A program made the translations under genes and the position numbers. Below, piece by piece: positions 1 to 8,069 of a DNA stretch of 64,000 nucleotides. The first letter of the stretch is position 1. Each line of letters opens with the position of its first letter. Location of the stretch: positions 1-64,000 of the forward strand of contig JACPFV010000013.1 of assembly GCA_016182805.1 (NCBI GenBank), in the 5' to 3' direction. Below the pieces are notes generated by a model. That model saw only the letters and a program-made list of their open reading frames with translations, made no database searches and had not been told where the DNA came from. Origin of the DNA: Gammaproteobacteria bacterium. Lineage in GTDB: Bacteria; Pseudomonadota; Gammaproteobacteria; Nevskiales; Nevskiaceae.

Positions 1-1047
1 GAACAGGGCGGCGATGCGTTTTTCCAGGCGCAGGCGGATGTCGGCGCCGGCGGCGACCAGGTCGCGCAGGCAGTGCGCGAACAGGATCGCGTCGCCCGGC
101 CCCTGCTCGCCGTAGACGACGATGCGCCTGCCTTTCGGCGAGCTGCCGTCCCAGAGCGGAGGGAGCGCCTCCCTCGCCTGCGCCGACGGCCGCCAGCCTT
201 TCCACTGGTCTGCTGTCCGCAGGCGCCAGTCGTGTTCGTCCCAGCCTTTGGCGTACTCGCCGACCATCAACAGAGCCAGCGCATATTGCTGGTGAATCTC
301 GGGGTTATTCGGTGCTAGTGCAGCCGCCATGCGGTCGTACTCGCACTCGCGTTCATAGTCGCCGCGGTGGTGCGAGGCGGCGGCCAGACAGGCCAGGGGG
401 TGTGGGTTTTTGGGTTCCAGGGTGCGTGCGCGCTCGAAGTGCGCAAAGGCTTGGTCCCACATCCGCCTGCGTGCTTCCAGGCTGCCAAGAGTGCACAGGG
501 CCTCGACCGAGCGGTCGTTGAGGGCGACTGCCCTTTGTGCATGCTCCATCGCGTCTTCGTCCCGGCTCATGCGCAGAAGCAGCCTCGCCAGCGCCAAGCG
601 CGCGCGGAAAGCGTCGGGACGCAGGGCTACCGCTCGGCTAAGGTGAGCCGCCGCCGAACTCAGTTGCTCCAGTTCCGAATAGACGAAGCCGAGATTCTCG
701 TGCGCTTCGAAATACGAAGGATCGATACGTTCGGCGTGACGCAAATGCTCCAACGCCGGTTGTAAGCGCCGCAGCGTGAAGAGGACGGCACCGAGATTGT
801 TGCGAAACTCGGCGGAGTCGGGATTCAAAAGGACCGCCTTTTCCAGATAGGGCAGCGCCCGCTCGTGGTGCCCGAGTTTGTGCGTGGCGACTCCGAGCCA
901 ATGCGCTGCCACGGAATCGCCGGAATCCTTCTTCAAGAGCAGGGCAAACAGCTCGGCGGCTTTCTTGTGCTGACCCGATCTCAGGAGCTGAAGACCTTCC
1001 TGTAGACGTTGCCGTTGCGGCAGCGACGCTGTGCTTTGCCGGTTCAT
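1..1047 (-). CDS. TPR-repeat glycosyltransferase-like protein, 3' part cut by window edge
   Basis: The minus-strand frame is open from ATG at 1047 to the left edge (349 codons, no stop). Roughly the first 230 residues are tandem TPR helices with the usual spacing (A..LG.V, A...P....A). They are followed by the segment WDGSSPKGRRIVVYGEQGPG, which matches the start of the GT41/GT9-like domain found after TPRs in many bacterial O-glycosyltransferases. Its ATG overlaps the stop of the upstream gene by 4 bp (ATGA), so the two are co-transcribed. Glycosylation of flagellin is an inference from position next to fliC; the catalytic part lies outside the window. Confidence 0.7.
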   Translation of the reverse strand, partial: MNRQSTASLPQRQRLQEGLQLLRSGQHKKAAELFALLLKKDSGDSVAAHWLGVATHKLGHHERALPYLEKAVLLNPDSAEFRNNLGAVLFTLRRLQPALEHLRHAERIDPSYFEAHENLGFVYSELEQLSSAAAHLSRAVALRPDAFRARLALARLLLRMSRDEDAMEHAQRAVALNDRSVEALCTLGSLEARRRMWDQAFAHFERARTLEPKNPHPLACLAAASHHRGDYERECEYDRMAAALAPNNPEIHQQYALALLMVGEYAKGWDEHDWRLRTADQWKGWRPSAQAREALPPLWDGSSPKGRRIVVYGEQGPGDAILFAHCLRDLVAAGADIRLRLEKRIAALF

Positions 1048-1760
1048 TGTCCGAGAAGCCCTCGTTCCGCGATCCAGAGATCGGCGAATTGGACGTTCTG
1101 CCAGTTGGGAAACCATGGGCCGCCGCGGGTGTAGTGAATTACCTTGGGTGGCCCTGACTCGGGCATACGGCTCCAACCTTCGAGCCAGTTCCACGTTTCC
1201 GGCAAGGAGCCGATCTGCTCATCTTGCAGCCATTGAAAGCGATGCAGAAATGCTCCCGTCTGGCTGTTGACGAGATCGGGGGTAAGAATGCGGTTGGCCG
1301 CATGCCCGCAGTTGTACAGCACGAGACTCGACCAATTCTTGCGTGGATACAACGTTTGCGTGCGGCCGTCCATCTTCGTTTCCTCGCGCGGACGGTGGTC
1401 ATGGTGTACGCACATCAAAGCGCAGCGTTCGTCGGCGAGGGCGAACAAATCCTGCACGTCGGCACGCCACAGAACATCGCAATCGCAGAAAAGCGCCCAT
1501 CCCTGGTAATCCATAAGATATGGGATCAGGAATCGGGTGTACGTGAATTCGGTCGAGGCCAGAGGATCGCGTTCACGGGTGTAGATGCCCTTGGCGCGCA
1601 GTTCTTGCTGTTTGAGGGGGGTGATGTTCACCGATCCATGCGTGCGGCGCTGCAATGAATGGCGGCAGACCTGCCACGCGATATCCTCGCGGCTGTCCCA
1701 GCCGACGAATACATTGAGAGGGCTGCGCGGCGATGGCCGCCACTGTTCTTTTCGAACCAT
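1044..1760 (-). CDS. Putative glycosyltransferase (GT8-like, DxD motif)
   Basis: The protein is 238 aa. It begins with a beta-strand-like NVFVGWDSRED and carries DCDVLW, a plausible metal- and nucleotide-sugar-binding DxD motif of GT-A enzymes. A late VIHYTRGGPW provides a His typical of GT8 C-termini. The frame is open further upstream, but ATG at 1760 is preferred because GAGGAG lies about ten bases before it and conserved sequence begins soon after. It overlaps the TPR gene downstream (ATGA). There is no signal peptide, so it is probably cytoplasmic. The acceptor is unknown; flagellin is suggested only by the neighbouring fliC. Confidence 0.6.
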   Translation of the reverse strand: MVRKEQWRPSPRSPLNVFVGWDSREDIAWQVCRHSLQRRTHGSVNITPLKQQELRAKGIYTRERDPLASTEFTYTRFLIPYLMDYQGWALFCDCDVLWRADVQDLFALADERCALMCVHHDHRPREETKMDGRTQTLYPRKNWSSLVLYNCGHAANRILTPDLVNSQTGAFLHRFQWLQDEQIGSLPETWNWLEGWSRMPESGPPKVIHYTRGGPWFPNWQNVQFADLWIAERGLLGQ

Positions 1761-1961
1761 GAAGTTGGAATCTCCTCGTCCGCCGTACCCCTCTGCTGGA
1801 TTCTGCCTTCGCGTAACTCTCCCGGGAAAGGCCGGGGGCCGGACTTGGATCAAGAGGCAAGTCTTGTGCCCTGCGAGCCGAGCAAGCAAGTGCCGGGGAG
1901 TCGTTTCGAGTGATCGTGCGCACGGTGCAACATAATGATTTTTAATGAAAATTATATGGAC

Positions 1962-1988
1962 TAAAGTTTCTGCGTCGGCGGCCGAAAA
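1962..1988 (+). promoter_or_regulatory. Sigma-28 (FliA) promoter P1 of fliC
   Basis: TAAAGTTT at 1962-1969, an 11-base spacer, then GCCGAAAA at 1981-1988. The FliA consensus is TAAAGTTT-N11-GCCGATAA, so 15 of 16 positions match with exact spacing. Confidence 0.8.
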
Positions 1989-2028
1989 CGAGAACCAGCG
2001 CTCAAGCGCGGCTGGATTGGACGGGGGC

Positions 2029-2055
2029 TAAAGAAATTTTTCTACCGTCCGATAA
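2029..2055 (+). promoter_or_regulatory. Sigma-28 (FliA) promoter P2 of fliC
   Basis: TAAAGAAA at 2029-2036, an 11-base spacer, then TCCGATAA at 2048-2055. This is 67 bp downstream of P1. Initiation would give a leader of about 100 nt before the fliC ATG. Confidence 0.75.
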
Positions 2056-2163
2056 CGATGACAGCGGCGACACCCGGTCACCCAGATTCAAGTCCGGTCC
2101 GGTCGCTGGCGGACCTGGACCCCGGCTCTGGCCGGCCTGGAATTGAACTTAGGAGGAACCAAA

Positions 2164-3651
2164 ATGGCTTTGAACATCAACACCAACGTGCTGTCGCTCA
2201 ATGCCCAGCGCAACCTGGTCGAGTCCGGGAACGCGCTGGGCGTCGCCCTGCAGCGTTTGTCGTCCGGCCTGCGCATCAACAGTGCCAAGGATGACGCCGC
2301 CGGTCTGGCGATTTCCGAGCGTTTCACTGCGCAGATCAAGGGCCTGTCGCAGGGCATCCGTAATGCCAACGACGGCATTTCGCTCGCGCAGACGGCCGAA
2401 GGCGCCCTGGTGCAGGTGACCAAGAACCTGCAGCGCATCCGTGAGTTGGCGGTGCAGTCGTCCAACGACACCAATTCCGCTTCCGATCGGGCCTCTCTGC
2501 AGGAGGAGGTCATTCAACTTCAGGCGGAAATCGAGCGCGTCGCCACGCAGACCAATTTCAACGGCAAGAAGGTGCTCGACGGCACGTTCTCCGGCCAGTT
2601 GTTCCAGGTTGGCGCCAACGGCAACGAAACGATTGGCGTGACGGTCGGCAGCACGAAGGTCGCCAGCATCGGCAATTACTCGACCACCGGCGAGTCCGGG
2701 ACCGGCACCATTTCGGCAGCGGCGAGCAGCACGGCCCTGCCATCCGTCAACAATGTTGCGGCGCAGAACATCACCGTCAGCGGCAACCTGGGAACCTCAA
2801 CGGTAACCGTAGCCACTGGCGCAACGGCTCGCGCGATTGCGAGCTCCGTCAATGGACTGACGTCCGACACGGGCGTGACCGCGTCCGCACGCACCACCGC
2901 GACATTGAAGAGCCTCAGCGTCGCGGGTACGGTGACGTTCAATCTGTATGGTAGCAATACGTCTGGTGAGGCGATCTCCGCGGTTATTGCCGATACCAGC
3001 GATCTGACGGCGCTTGCGGATGCGATTAACGCGAAAGCGGGGACGACGGGCATCACGGCCACTGCGAGCGGTAGCTCTGTGACCCTGACCAGCGTTGAGG
3101 GCTACGATATCGGTCTCGATACGTTTGCCAATAGCGCCGCGACGACGACGGACACGATCAACTTCGAAGGTGCTTCCGGGGCCTCGGTGGTTCTGGATGA
3201 GGACGCCACGGCGACCGGCACCGACTCTGCGAGGACCGGCGGCACGGTCACGTTCAAGAGTTCCGAAGCGTTCACGGTGCTAAGTTCTTCGGGCTCGACG
3301 GTGGTCGAGAACAATACGGCGACATTTGGAAGCCTGTCCGCGGTCGGATCGGTTGACATCGGCTCTCAAACAGGTGCGAGCAATGCGCTCAACGTCATCG
3401 ACGGCGCCCTGGACTTCGTCAACAAGGTGCGCGGCAAGCTCGGTGCGGTGATCAATCGCTTCGAGGCCACGGTGGCCAACCAGGCCACCACGGTTGAGAA
3501 GTTGAGCGATTCCCGCGGCCGAATCCTGGATGCGGACTTCGCGGCGGAAACGGCGGCCCTGACCAAGGCGCAGATCCTGCAGCAGGCGGGCACGGCGATC
3601 CTGGCGCAGGCCAACCAGTCTTCGCAGAATGTCCTGTCGCTCCTGCGATAA
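2164..3651 (+). CDS. fliC: Flagellin
   Basis: The major filament subunit, 495 aa. Residues 1 to about 140 are the conserved D0/D1 domain ([38 protein letters not shown]). The last 80 or so residues are the C-terminal D1/D0 ([20 protein letters not shown], ending NVLSLLR). The Ser/Thr/Ala-rich centre (about 180-405) is surface-exposed D2/D3 and contains segments resembling the flagellin_IN motif also seen in FliD. ATG at 2164 is chosen for AGGAGG seven bases upstream; an in-frame ATG 21 bases earlier lacks such a site. Expression should be FliA-dependent. A strong terminator follows. Confidence 0.97.
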   Translation: MALNINTNVLSLNAQRNLVESGNALGVALQRLSSGLRINSAKDDAAGLAISERFTAQIKGLSQGIRNANDGISLAQTAEGALVQVTKNLQRIRELAVQSSNDTNSASDRASLQEEVIQLQAEIERVATQTNFNGKKVLDGTFSGQLFQVGANGNETIGVTVGSTKVASIGNYSTTGESGTGTISAAASSTALPSVNNVAAQNITVSGNLGTSTVTVATGATARAIASSVNGLTSDTGVTASARTTATLKSLSVAGTVTFNLYGSNTSGEAISAVIADTSDLTALADAINAKAGTTGITATASGSSVTLTSVEGYDIGLDTFANSAATTTDTINFEGASGASVVLDEDATATGTDSARTGGTVTFKSSEAFTVLSSSGSTVVENNTATFGSLSAVGSVDIGSQTGASNALNVIDGALDFVNKVRGKLGAVINRFEATVANQATTVEKLSDSRGRILDADFAAETAALTKAQILQQAGTAILAQANQSSQNVLSLLR

Positions 3652-3666
3652 GGTAAGGCGGTGAGG

Positions 3667-3709
3667 CCCCGGGGCATGGATAGAAACCAATATCCAGCCC
3701 CGGGGTTTT
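3667..3709 (+). terminator. Rho-independent terminator of fliC
   Basis: A stem of about 15 bp with one bulge (3667-3682 against 3691-3705; CCCCGGGG plus TGGATA/TATCCA), an 8-base loop and TTTT. It lies just after the fliC stop and separates fliC from flaG. Confidence 0.8.
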
Positions 3710-3755
3710 CCCCGTTCTAGCAGCCGGAGTTGGGGGGTTATGAAGGACGATTGAG

Positions 3756-4160
3756 ATGGACATAACCCAGTTGAGTGCTTCGCCCGTTGTCTCGCAGGCG
3801 CAGACTGCGAGCGGCGGGTTTTTGCGTTCTGCGGCCGGCGAAAAGCCGGTTACTCCCGAGGTGGCGGCGAAGGCCCAGGCGGTGCAGGCCGAGCAGGCGA
3901 CGCGGGAATCCGACGCGCAGACGGCGGTGGAGTCCGATGAACTCCAGGTGGCGGCCGACTCGCTCAATACCTCGCTGTTCGGCGCCGGTACCAGCCTTAA
4001 GTTCAAGATCGACCAGGACCTCAACCGAGTCGTGGTCTCGATTGTCGATGCCGACTCCGGAGACGTGATCCGGCAGATTCCGCCGGAGGAATTGCTGCGT
4101 CTGGCGCGGCTGGCAAAGGAGGGGGGCGGTTCGGTGTCGCTGCTCGACGAGTTTGCATGA
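3756..4160 (+). CDS. flaG: FlaG family protein
   Basis: 134 aa. The C-terminal 50 residues (LKFKIDQDLNRVVVSIVD, VIRQIPPEELLRLA) are the conserved FlaG domain, and the N-terminal half is Ala/Glu-rich and variable. FlaG affects filament length in polar flagellates, though its exact mechanism is not settled. The position between fliC and fliD is the standard one. Confidence 0.9.
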   Translation: MDITQLSASPVVSQAQTASGGFLRSAAGEKPVTPEVAAKAQAVQAEQATRESDAQTAVESDELQVAADSLNTSLFGAGTSLKFKIDQDLNRVVVSIVDADSGDVIRQIPPEELLRLARLAKEGGGSVSLLDEFA

Positions 4161-4265
4161 GCGAGCACAGTTCTTGCCTTTGCGGAAATGTGATCCCGGT
4201 TTGGGCATGTCGCTCCGACTGGCAGTAAACTGCGTTAAATGGGCTATATCCGACGGTAAGCAGCC

Positions 4266-5654
4266 ATGGCGAACCTGAGTTCCATTGGTCTCGGCTCCGG
4301 CATCGACCTGGGCAACCTGCTGCAGCAGATCGTTTCCGCATCGCGCGCGCCAACCGAGACGCGGTTGGCGCAAACGGAAGCCAGGACGCAGGCGAAGATT
4401 TCGGCGATCGGCACGTTTCGTTCCGCGCTGTCGGATCTGCGGACCGCGGTGGAGGCATTGAAGGAAAGCGAGCTCTACAGCAAGCGCACGGCAACTTCGA
4501 CGGAAACGGATCTGTTCTCGGCCACCGCCGAGAACACGGCGAGCATCGGCGTCTACGATATCGAGGTCGTGTCGCTCGCGACCGCGCACAAGCTGAAGTC
4601 GTCCGCGGCCGGCTTGACGAGCACGACGGTCATCGGAACCGGCACCTTGACGATCTCGGTCGGCGGCAGCAGTTTCGACGTCGAGATCGACAGCGACAAC
4701 GACGAACTGAAGCAGATCCGCGATGCGATCAACGACGACCCGGACAACACCGGCGTGAGAGCGACCCTCGTCTCGGACGACGCCGGCGCGCATTTGGTCC
4801 TGACTGGGACGGAAACGGGCCTCGCCAACGCCATCGAAGTAACCGCCAGTGGCGGAGATGGCGGTCTGAACCAACTGGTTTACGATCCAGGCGTGCTGGA
4901 GAACCTGACGGAGGAAACTCCGGCAGCGAATGCCTCAATCAACATCGATGGCGATGCCTATACGGGATCGGACAGCAACACGATCACCGACGCCATTGAC
5001 GGCGTCACCATCAACCTCCTCAAGGGGGAACCGGGCACGACCGGCCAGCTCAAGATCACGCAGAACAATGGAGCAGTGACCTCCGCGGTAAATACGTTCG
5101 TCACGGCGTACAACAAGGTCATCAAGACGATTGGCGATTTGACGCGCTATGACGCGGCCGCGAAGAGGGGCTCGGTGCTGACCGGCGATTCGCTGCTGCG
5201 TACGACGGAGTCAACCCTGCGGAGCATCGTGACCGGTCAGGTAAGCGGCTTCTCAATCACCTACTCGACCTTGTCGTCTCTGGGTATCACCTTGGGGACG
5301 TCGGGTAGCTTGGCGGCGGATAGCACCAAGCTGACGGCGGCGCTCGATGCGGACCCGTCGGTCGTCGAAGACCTGTTCAGCTCCACGTCGGGCTTCGCGA
5401 CCAAGCTCGATTCGGCGCTGGACAAGCTGCTGGATACCGGCGGCGCCGTCGAGGCCAGCACCAGCTCGCTGGAAACGACGCTCAAGGACATCAACAAGCA
5501 GCGCGCGGCGCTGGACCTCCGCACGGCGGCACTCGAAGAGCGCCTCCGCGCCCAGTTCACGGCCATGGACAGCCTGGTCAGCAAGCTGAAGAATACGTCC
5601 AGCTTCCTCACTGCCCAGTTGGCCAAGCTGCCGGGTGCCCGCAGCGCCAGCTAA
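4266..5654 (+). CDS. fliD: Flagellar hook-associated protein 2 (filament cap)
   Basis: FliD forms the cap under which flagellin folds at the filament tip. The 462-aa product starts with the conserved ISSIGLGSGIDL-type segment, has an N-terminal coiled region, a central flagellin_IN-like region, and a C-terminal heptad-rich part (KDINKQRAALDLRTAALEER, TAMDSLVSKLKNTSSFL) that mediates cap assembly. It is followed by its secretion chaperone genes fliS and fliT in the usual order. Confidence 0.95.
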   Translation: MANLSSIGLGSGIDLGNLLQQIVSASRAPTETRLAQTEARTQAKISAIGTFRSALSDLRTAVEALKESELYSKRTATSTETDLFSATAENTASIGVYDIEVVSLATAHKLKSSAAGLTSTTVIGTGTLTISVGGSSFDVEIDSDNDELKQIRDAINDDPDNTGVRATLVSDDAGAHLVLTGTETGLANAIEVTASGGDGGLNQLVYDPGVLENLTEETPAANASINIDGDAYTGSDSNTITDAIDGVTINLLKGEPGTTGQLKITQNNGAVTSAVNTFVTAYNKVIKTIGDLTRYDAAAKRGSVLTGDSLLRTTESTLRSIVTGQVSGFSITYSTLSSLGITLGTSGSLAADSTKLTAALDADPSVVEDLFSSTSGFATKLDSALDKLLDTGGAVEASTSSLETTLKDINKQRAALDLRTAALEERLRAQFTAMDSLVSKLKNTSSFLTAQLAKLPGARSAS

Positions 5655-5708
5655 GAATCAAGTTCCCGAGTTATCCGCCGATCAACTGGGGACCCAGGAG
5701 TTCGTGAT

Positions 5709-6140
5709 ATGACGTACGCCCGTTTCGACGCCCTCAAGCAGTACCGCCAGACCGGCGTGGCCGGCAATGTCGAGGAGGCGAGCCCGCACAAGCTGATCGC
5801 CATGCTGTTGGAAGGGGCGATCGAGCGCATCGGCCGCGCGCGCACGGCGATGGCGGCCAAAGACGTCACGACCAAAGGCCGCTTGATCGGCGAAGTCATC
5901 GACATCGTCGGCGGTTTGCACGGCAGCCTCAACATGGAAGCGGGCGGCGAACTGGCGACCCGGCTGGCGACCCTTTACGACTACATGTCGCTCCAGCTGG
6001 TCAAGGCCAACTTGCACAACGATCCCAAGCTGCTGGACGAGGTGACGGGGCTGATCAGGGAAATCAGCGGCGCGTGGAACGCGATGCCCGACCAGTACAA
6101 GAAGCAGCAGCAAGCCGGGATGGCAGGCGCCTCCCCGTGA
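5709..6140 (+). CDS. fliS: Flagellin export chaperone FliS
   Basis: 143 aa. Hallmarks are YRQTGVAGNVEEASPHKLIA near the N-terminus and four-helix-bundle segments (LNMEAGGELATRLATLYDYM). It binds the C-terminal D0 of FliC in the cytoplasm to prevent premature polymerisation. AGGAG precedes the ATG. Its stop overlaps the fliT start (GTGA), so the two are translationally coupled. Confidence 0.95.
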   Translation: MTYARFDALKQYRQTGVAGNVEEASPHKLIAMLLEGAIERIGRARTAMAAKDVTTKGRLIGEVIDIVGGLHGSLNMEAGGELATRLATLYDYMSLQLVKANLHNDPKLLDEVTGLIREISGAWNAMPDQYKKQQQAGMAGASP

Positions 6141-6454
6141 CCCCCGCCGACCGTGCCCGTGCGCTGGCCGATGTGCTGGCGCACTCGCACGACCTCGAGG
6201 CGGCGGCGCAGGCCGAGCGCTGGGACGAGGCGCTGGCGGTTCATGATCGGCGCCAGGCACTGATCGCCGAACTTCTCTCCGAAGGCTCGACCCCCGAGCA
6301 GCAACGCGAGCTGGCACGGCTGATCCAGGACGTGCTGGAAGCCGACCGCCATCTGCTGGGGCGCCTGGAGGCTGCGCGCGACGCGATGGCCAAGACCCTG
6401 GCCGACATGCAGCACGGGCGCAGCGCCGTCAACGCCTATCGCGCCGGCGGCTGA
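6137..6454 (+). CDS. fliT: FliT-like flagellar chaperone
   Basis: 105 aa, all helical, beginning at GTG 6137 that overlaps the fliS stop. An open frame extends 21 codons upstream inside fliS, but the overlap start gives the usual FliT size. The pattern W(D)EAL...HDRRQALIAELL followed by a second long helix fits FliT, the FliD chaperone. Sequence conservation in this family is low, so the call rests on length, helix pattern and the fliD-fliS-fliT order. Confidence 0.75.
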   Translation: MTPADRARALADVLAHSHDLEAAAQAERWDEALAVHDRRQALIAELLSEGSTPEQQRELARLIQDVLEADRHLLGRLEAARDAMAKTLADMQHGRSAVNAYRAGG

Positions 6455-6456
6455 AA

Positions 6457-7011
6457 ATGGTCGGCGCTTTGCCGGAAGGGGTTTACTGCGAGGATGTGCT
6501 GCCGATGACCTGGCAGCCGCTGGCGGAGCCGCTGTCGCGGGTCGAAGTCGAGCGCATGGAAGAGAGCAGCGTGCACGTCTTGCGCGGCGTGACGGCGCTC
6601 GAAGAGCGCATGCCGGAGGTGAAGGACGAGTCGACCCAGGAGTTCCTGGAGCAGAGCGGGCTGGTCGACAAGATCAACCTCGCCATCGAGATGCTGGGGC
6701 ACCTCCTGACGCTGCATAACCCCTTGCCGCCGGCGGTGCCGGTGAGGCTGTCCGGACAGGCGATCGAATGGGACGTGGCGTCGGCGGCGCCATCCCCCGG
6801 CAGCCGCGGCGTCGTGTGCCTGCACATCCATCGCTACGTGCCGCAGCCGCTGCGGCTGGCGGGCACCGTGCGCGACACCGAGCTGCTTCCCGACGGCACG
6901 ACCCAGGTCTGGGTCGAATTCGATCCCATGGGCGAGCCGCTGGCCAACGCCTTGCAGCGGCACGTGTTCCGCCGGCATCGGCGCGCCATCGCGGGGGCGC
7001 GGCGCGCCTGA
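6457..7011 (+). CDS. PilZ-like domain protein at end of flagellar cluster
   Basis: 184 aa, starting two bases after the fliT stop. The N-terminal 100 residues are helical, with a heptad-like stretch around EEFLEQSGLVDKINLAIEML-type sequence. The C-terminal half is predicted beta (VCLHIHRYVPQPLRLAGTVR, QVWVEFDPMGEPLANALQRH) and ends in an Arg-rich helix. This resembles the atypical PilZ proteins encoded after fliS/fliT in Xanthomonas. The canonical c-di-GMP-binding RxxxR...DxSxxG signature is not visible, so nucleotide binding is doubtful. The call is by architecture and context. Confidence 0.55.
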   Translation: MVGALPEGVYCEDVLPMTWQPLAEPLSRVEVERMEESSVHVLRGVTALEERMPEVKDESTQEFLEQSGLVDKINLAIEMLGHLLTLHNPLPPAVPVRLSGQAIEWDVASAAPSPGSRGVVCLHIHRYVPQPLRLAGTVRDTELLPDGTTQVWVEFDPMGEPLANALQRHVFRRHRRAIAGARRA

Positions 7012-7322
7012 CCGCGCCGTCGCCGGTGCCCCAGCACCGGCCGATGCAAATTTACGGCTTGCATCCGGACTGACGTGAACTGCATCATAGTTTCGCGCGC
7101 CTCATCCACGCCGACCACTTCATCCGACAAGGTCAAGGAATGCGGGAGCGGTGCGCGGGCAGAATTGCCGCTTTCGGGAGGAGACCTTGCGTTGGCATCG
7201 CTTGGGGGCGTTGGGCCGGCCGTGCGCCGGCGTGTCTCGCCGTGGGTGCGCGGGTACCGATGACGGCATCCACGTTTATATCTAATGATGGGGCCGAGCG
7301 GGCTCCGCTAGGCTCCAGGGCC
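7012..7322. other. Intergenic region with a hairpin after the flagellar cluster
   Basis: A 311-base spacer. A perfect 8-bp stem (GCCGGTGC, loop CCCA, GCACCGGC; 7022-7041) may end flagellar transcription, although no T-run follows. The open frame running from 7140 into the regulator shows no conserved residues and is treated as leader. Nothing else is recognised. Confidence 0.4.
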
Positions 7323-7955
7323 ATGCGGATTCTGCTCGTCGACGACCACGTCCTGCTGCGTGCCGGCCTGCGCTGCCTGTTGCAGGTCATGCCGAAAGCC
7401 GAGGTGGTCGGCGAAGCCGACCAGGGGCCGCACGCCATGGAAATGGCCTCGCGCTGCAAGCCGGACCTGATCCTGCTGGACCTTTCGCCGCCCGAGGCGC
7501 GCAGCTTCGAGACGCTGGCCGACCTGCGCCGGCGCTACCCGGATGTGCGGATCCTGATCGTGTCCGCCCACGAGGAAGGGCATAACGTCCGCCACGCGCT
7601 GCTGAGCGGCGCCAACGGCTACCTGGTGAAGAACGCATCGCCCTCCGAGCTGGAGTTCGCATTGCAGGCGCTCGCGCGTCACCACACCTTCGTCAGTCCG
7701 CGCGTGTCGCACGGCCTCGTGGACCGGCGCGACGACGCGCGCGACTCGCAGGACGCGCGGCTCAGCCAGCGCCAGCGCCAAGTGCTGCGCCTGATCGCGC
7801 GCGGCCGTTCGACCAAGGAGATCGCGCACGACCTCGGCCTCTCCGTGAAGACGGTGGAAACCCATCGCGCCCGCCTGATGGAGGTGCTGGAAGTGCGCGG
7901 GACGCACGGGCTGCTGCGGTACGCGTTGCAGGCGGGGTTTGACCGGATGGCGTAG
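7323..7955 (+). CDS. NarL/FixJ-family response regulator (orphan)
   Basis: 210 aa. The receiver domain carries the acidic pair (MRILLVDDHVLLR), the phospho-acceptor Asp in LILLDLS and the conserved Lys in GYLVKNAS. The C-terminal LuxR-type HTH is clear (LSQRQRQVLRLIARGRSTKE then LGLSVKTVETHRARLMEVL). ATG at 7323 is chosen because the receiver domain begins there; upstream in-frame starts add unconserved sequence. No kinase gene is adjacent, so signal and targets are unknown. Confidence 0.85.
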   Translation: MRILLVDDHVLLRAGLRCLLQVMPKAEVVGEADQGPHAMEMASRCKPDLILLDLSPPEARSFETLADLRRRYPDVRILIVSAHEEGHNVRHALLSGANGYLVKNASPSELEFALQALARHHTFVSPRVSHGLVDRRDDARDSQDARLSQRQRQVLRLIARGRSTKEIAHDLGLSVKTVETHRARLMEVLEVRGTHGLLRYALQAGFDRMA

Positions 7956-8069
7956 GGGTTCCGCCGCGGCGGTCCCTCATCCCCGGCCCTTCTCCCGGCG
8001 GCTCCGGCATCCCTGCCTCACGCCGCACTTCCGCCGTCCTGGCGGTCGGAGGGGGAAGGGAGCAAGCCC

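Larger units (their letters stand above)
1761..2163. other. Intergenic region between glycosyltransferase gene and fliC
   Basis: A 403-base divergent spacer. It contains an AT-rich patch around 1930-1970, unusual in this high-GC window, two sigma-28-type promoters pointing toward fliC (1962-1988 and 2029-2055), and the fliC ribosome binding site AGGAGG at 2151-2156. No open frame in it looks coding. Confidence 0.6.

Noticed and set aside
4200-4265. Sigma-54 or sigma-28 promoter before fliD
   Set aside because: A GG...GC pair exists, but its spacing is one base short of the -24/-12 consensus, and no good FliA -35/-10 pair with 11-bp spacing is present.
7956-8069. Inverted repeat or terminator between the response regulator and gspF
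   Set aside because: GC-rich and partly self-complementary, but the arms do not align well enough to call, and no T-run is seen.
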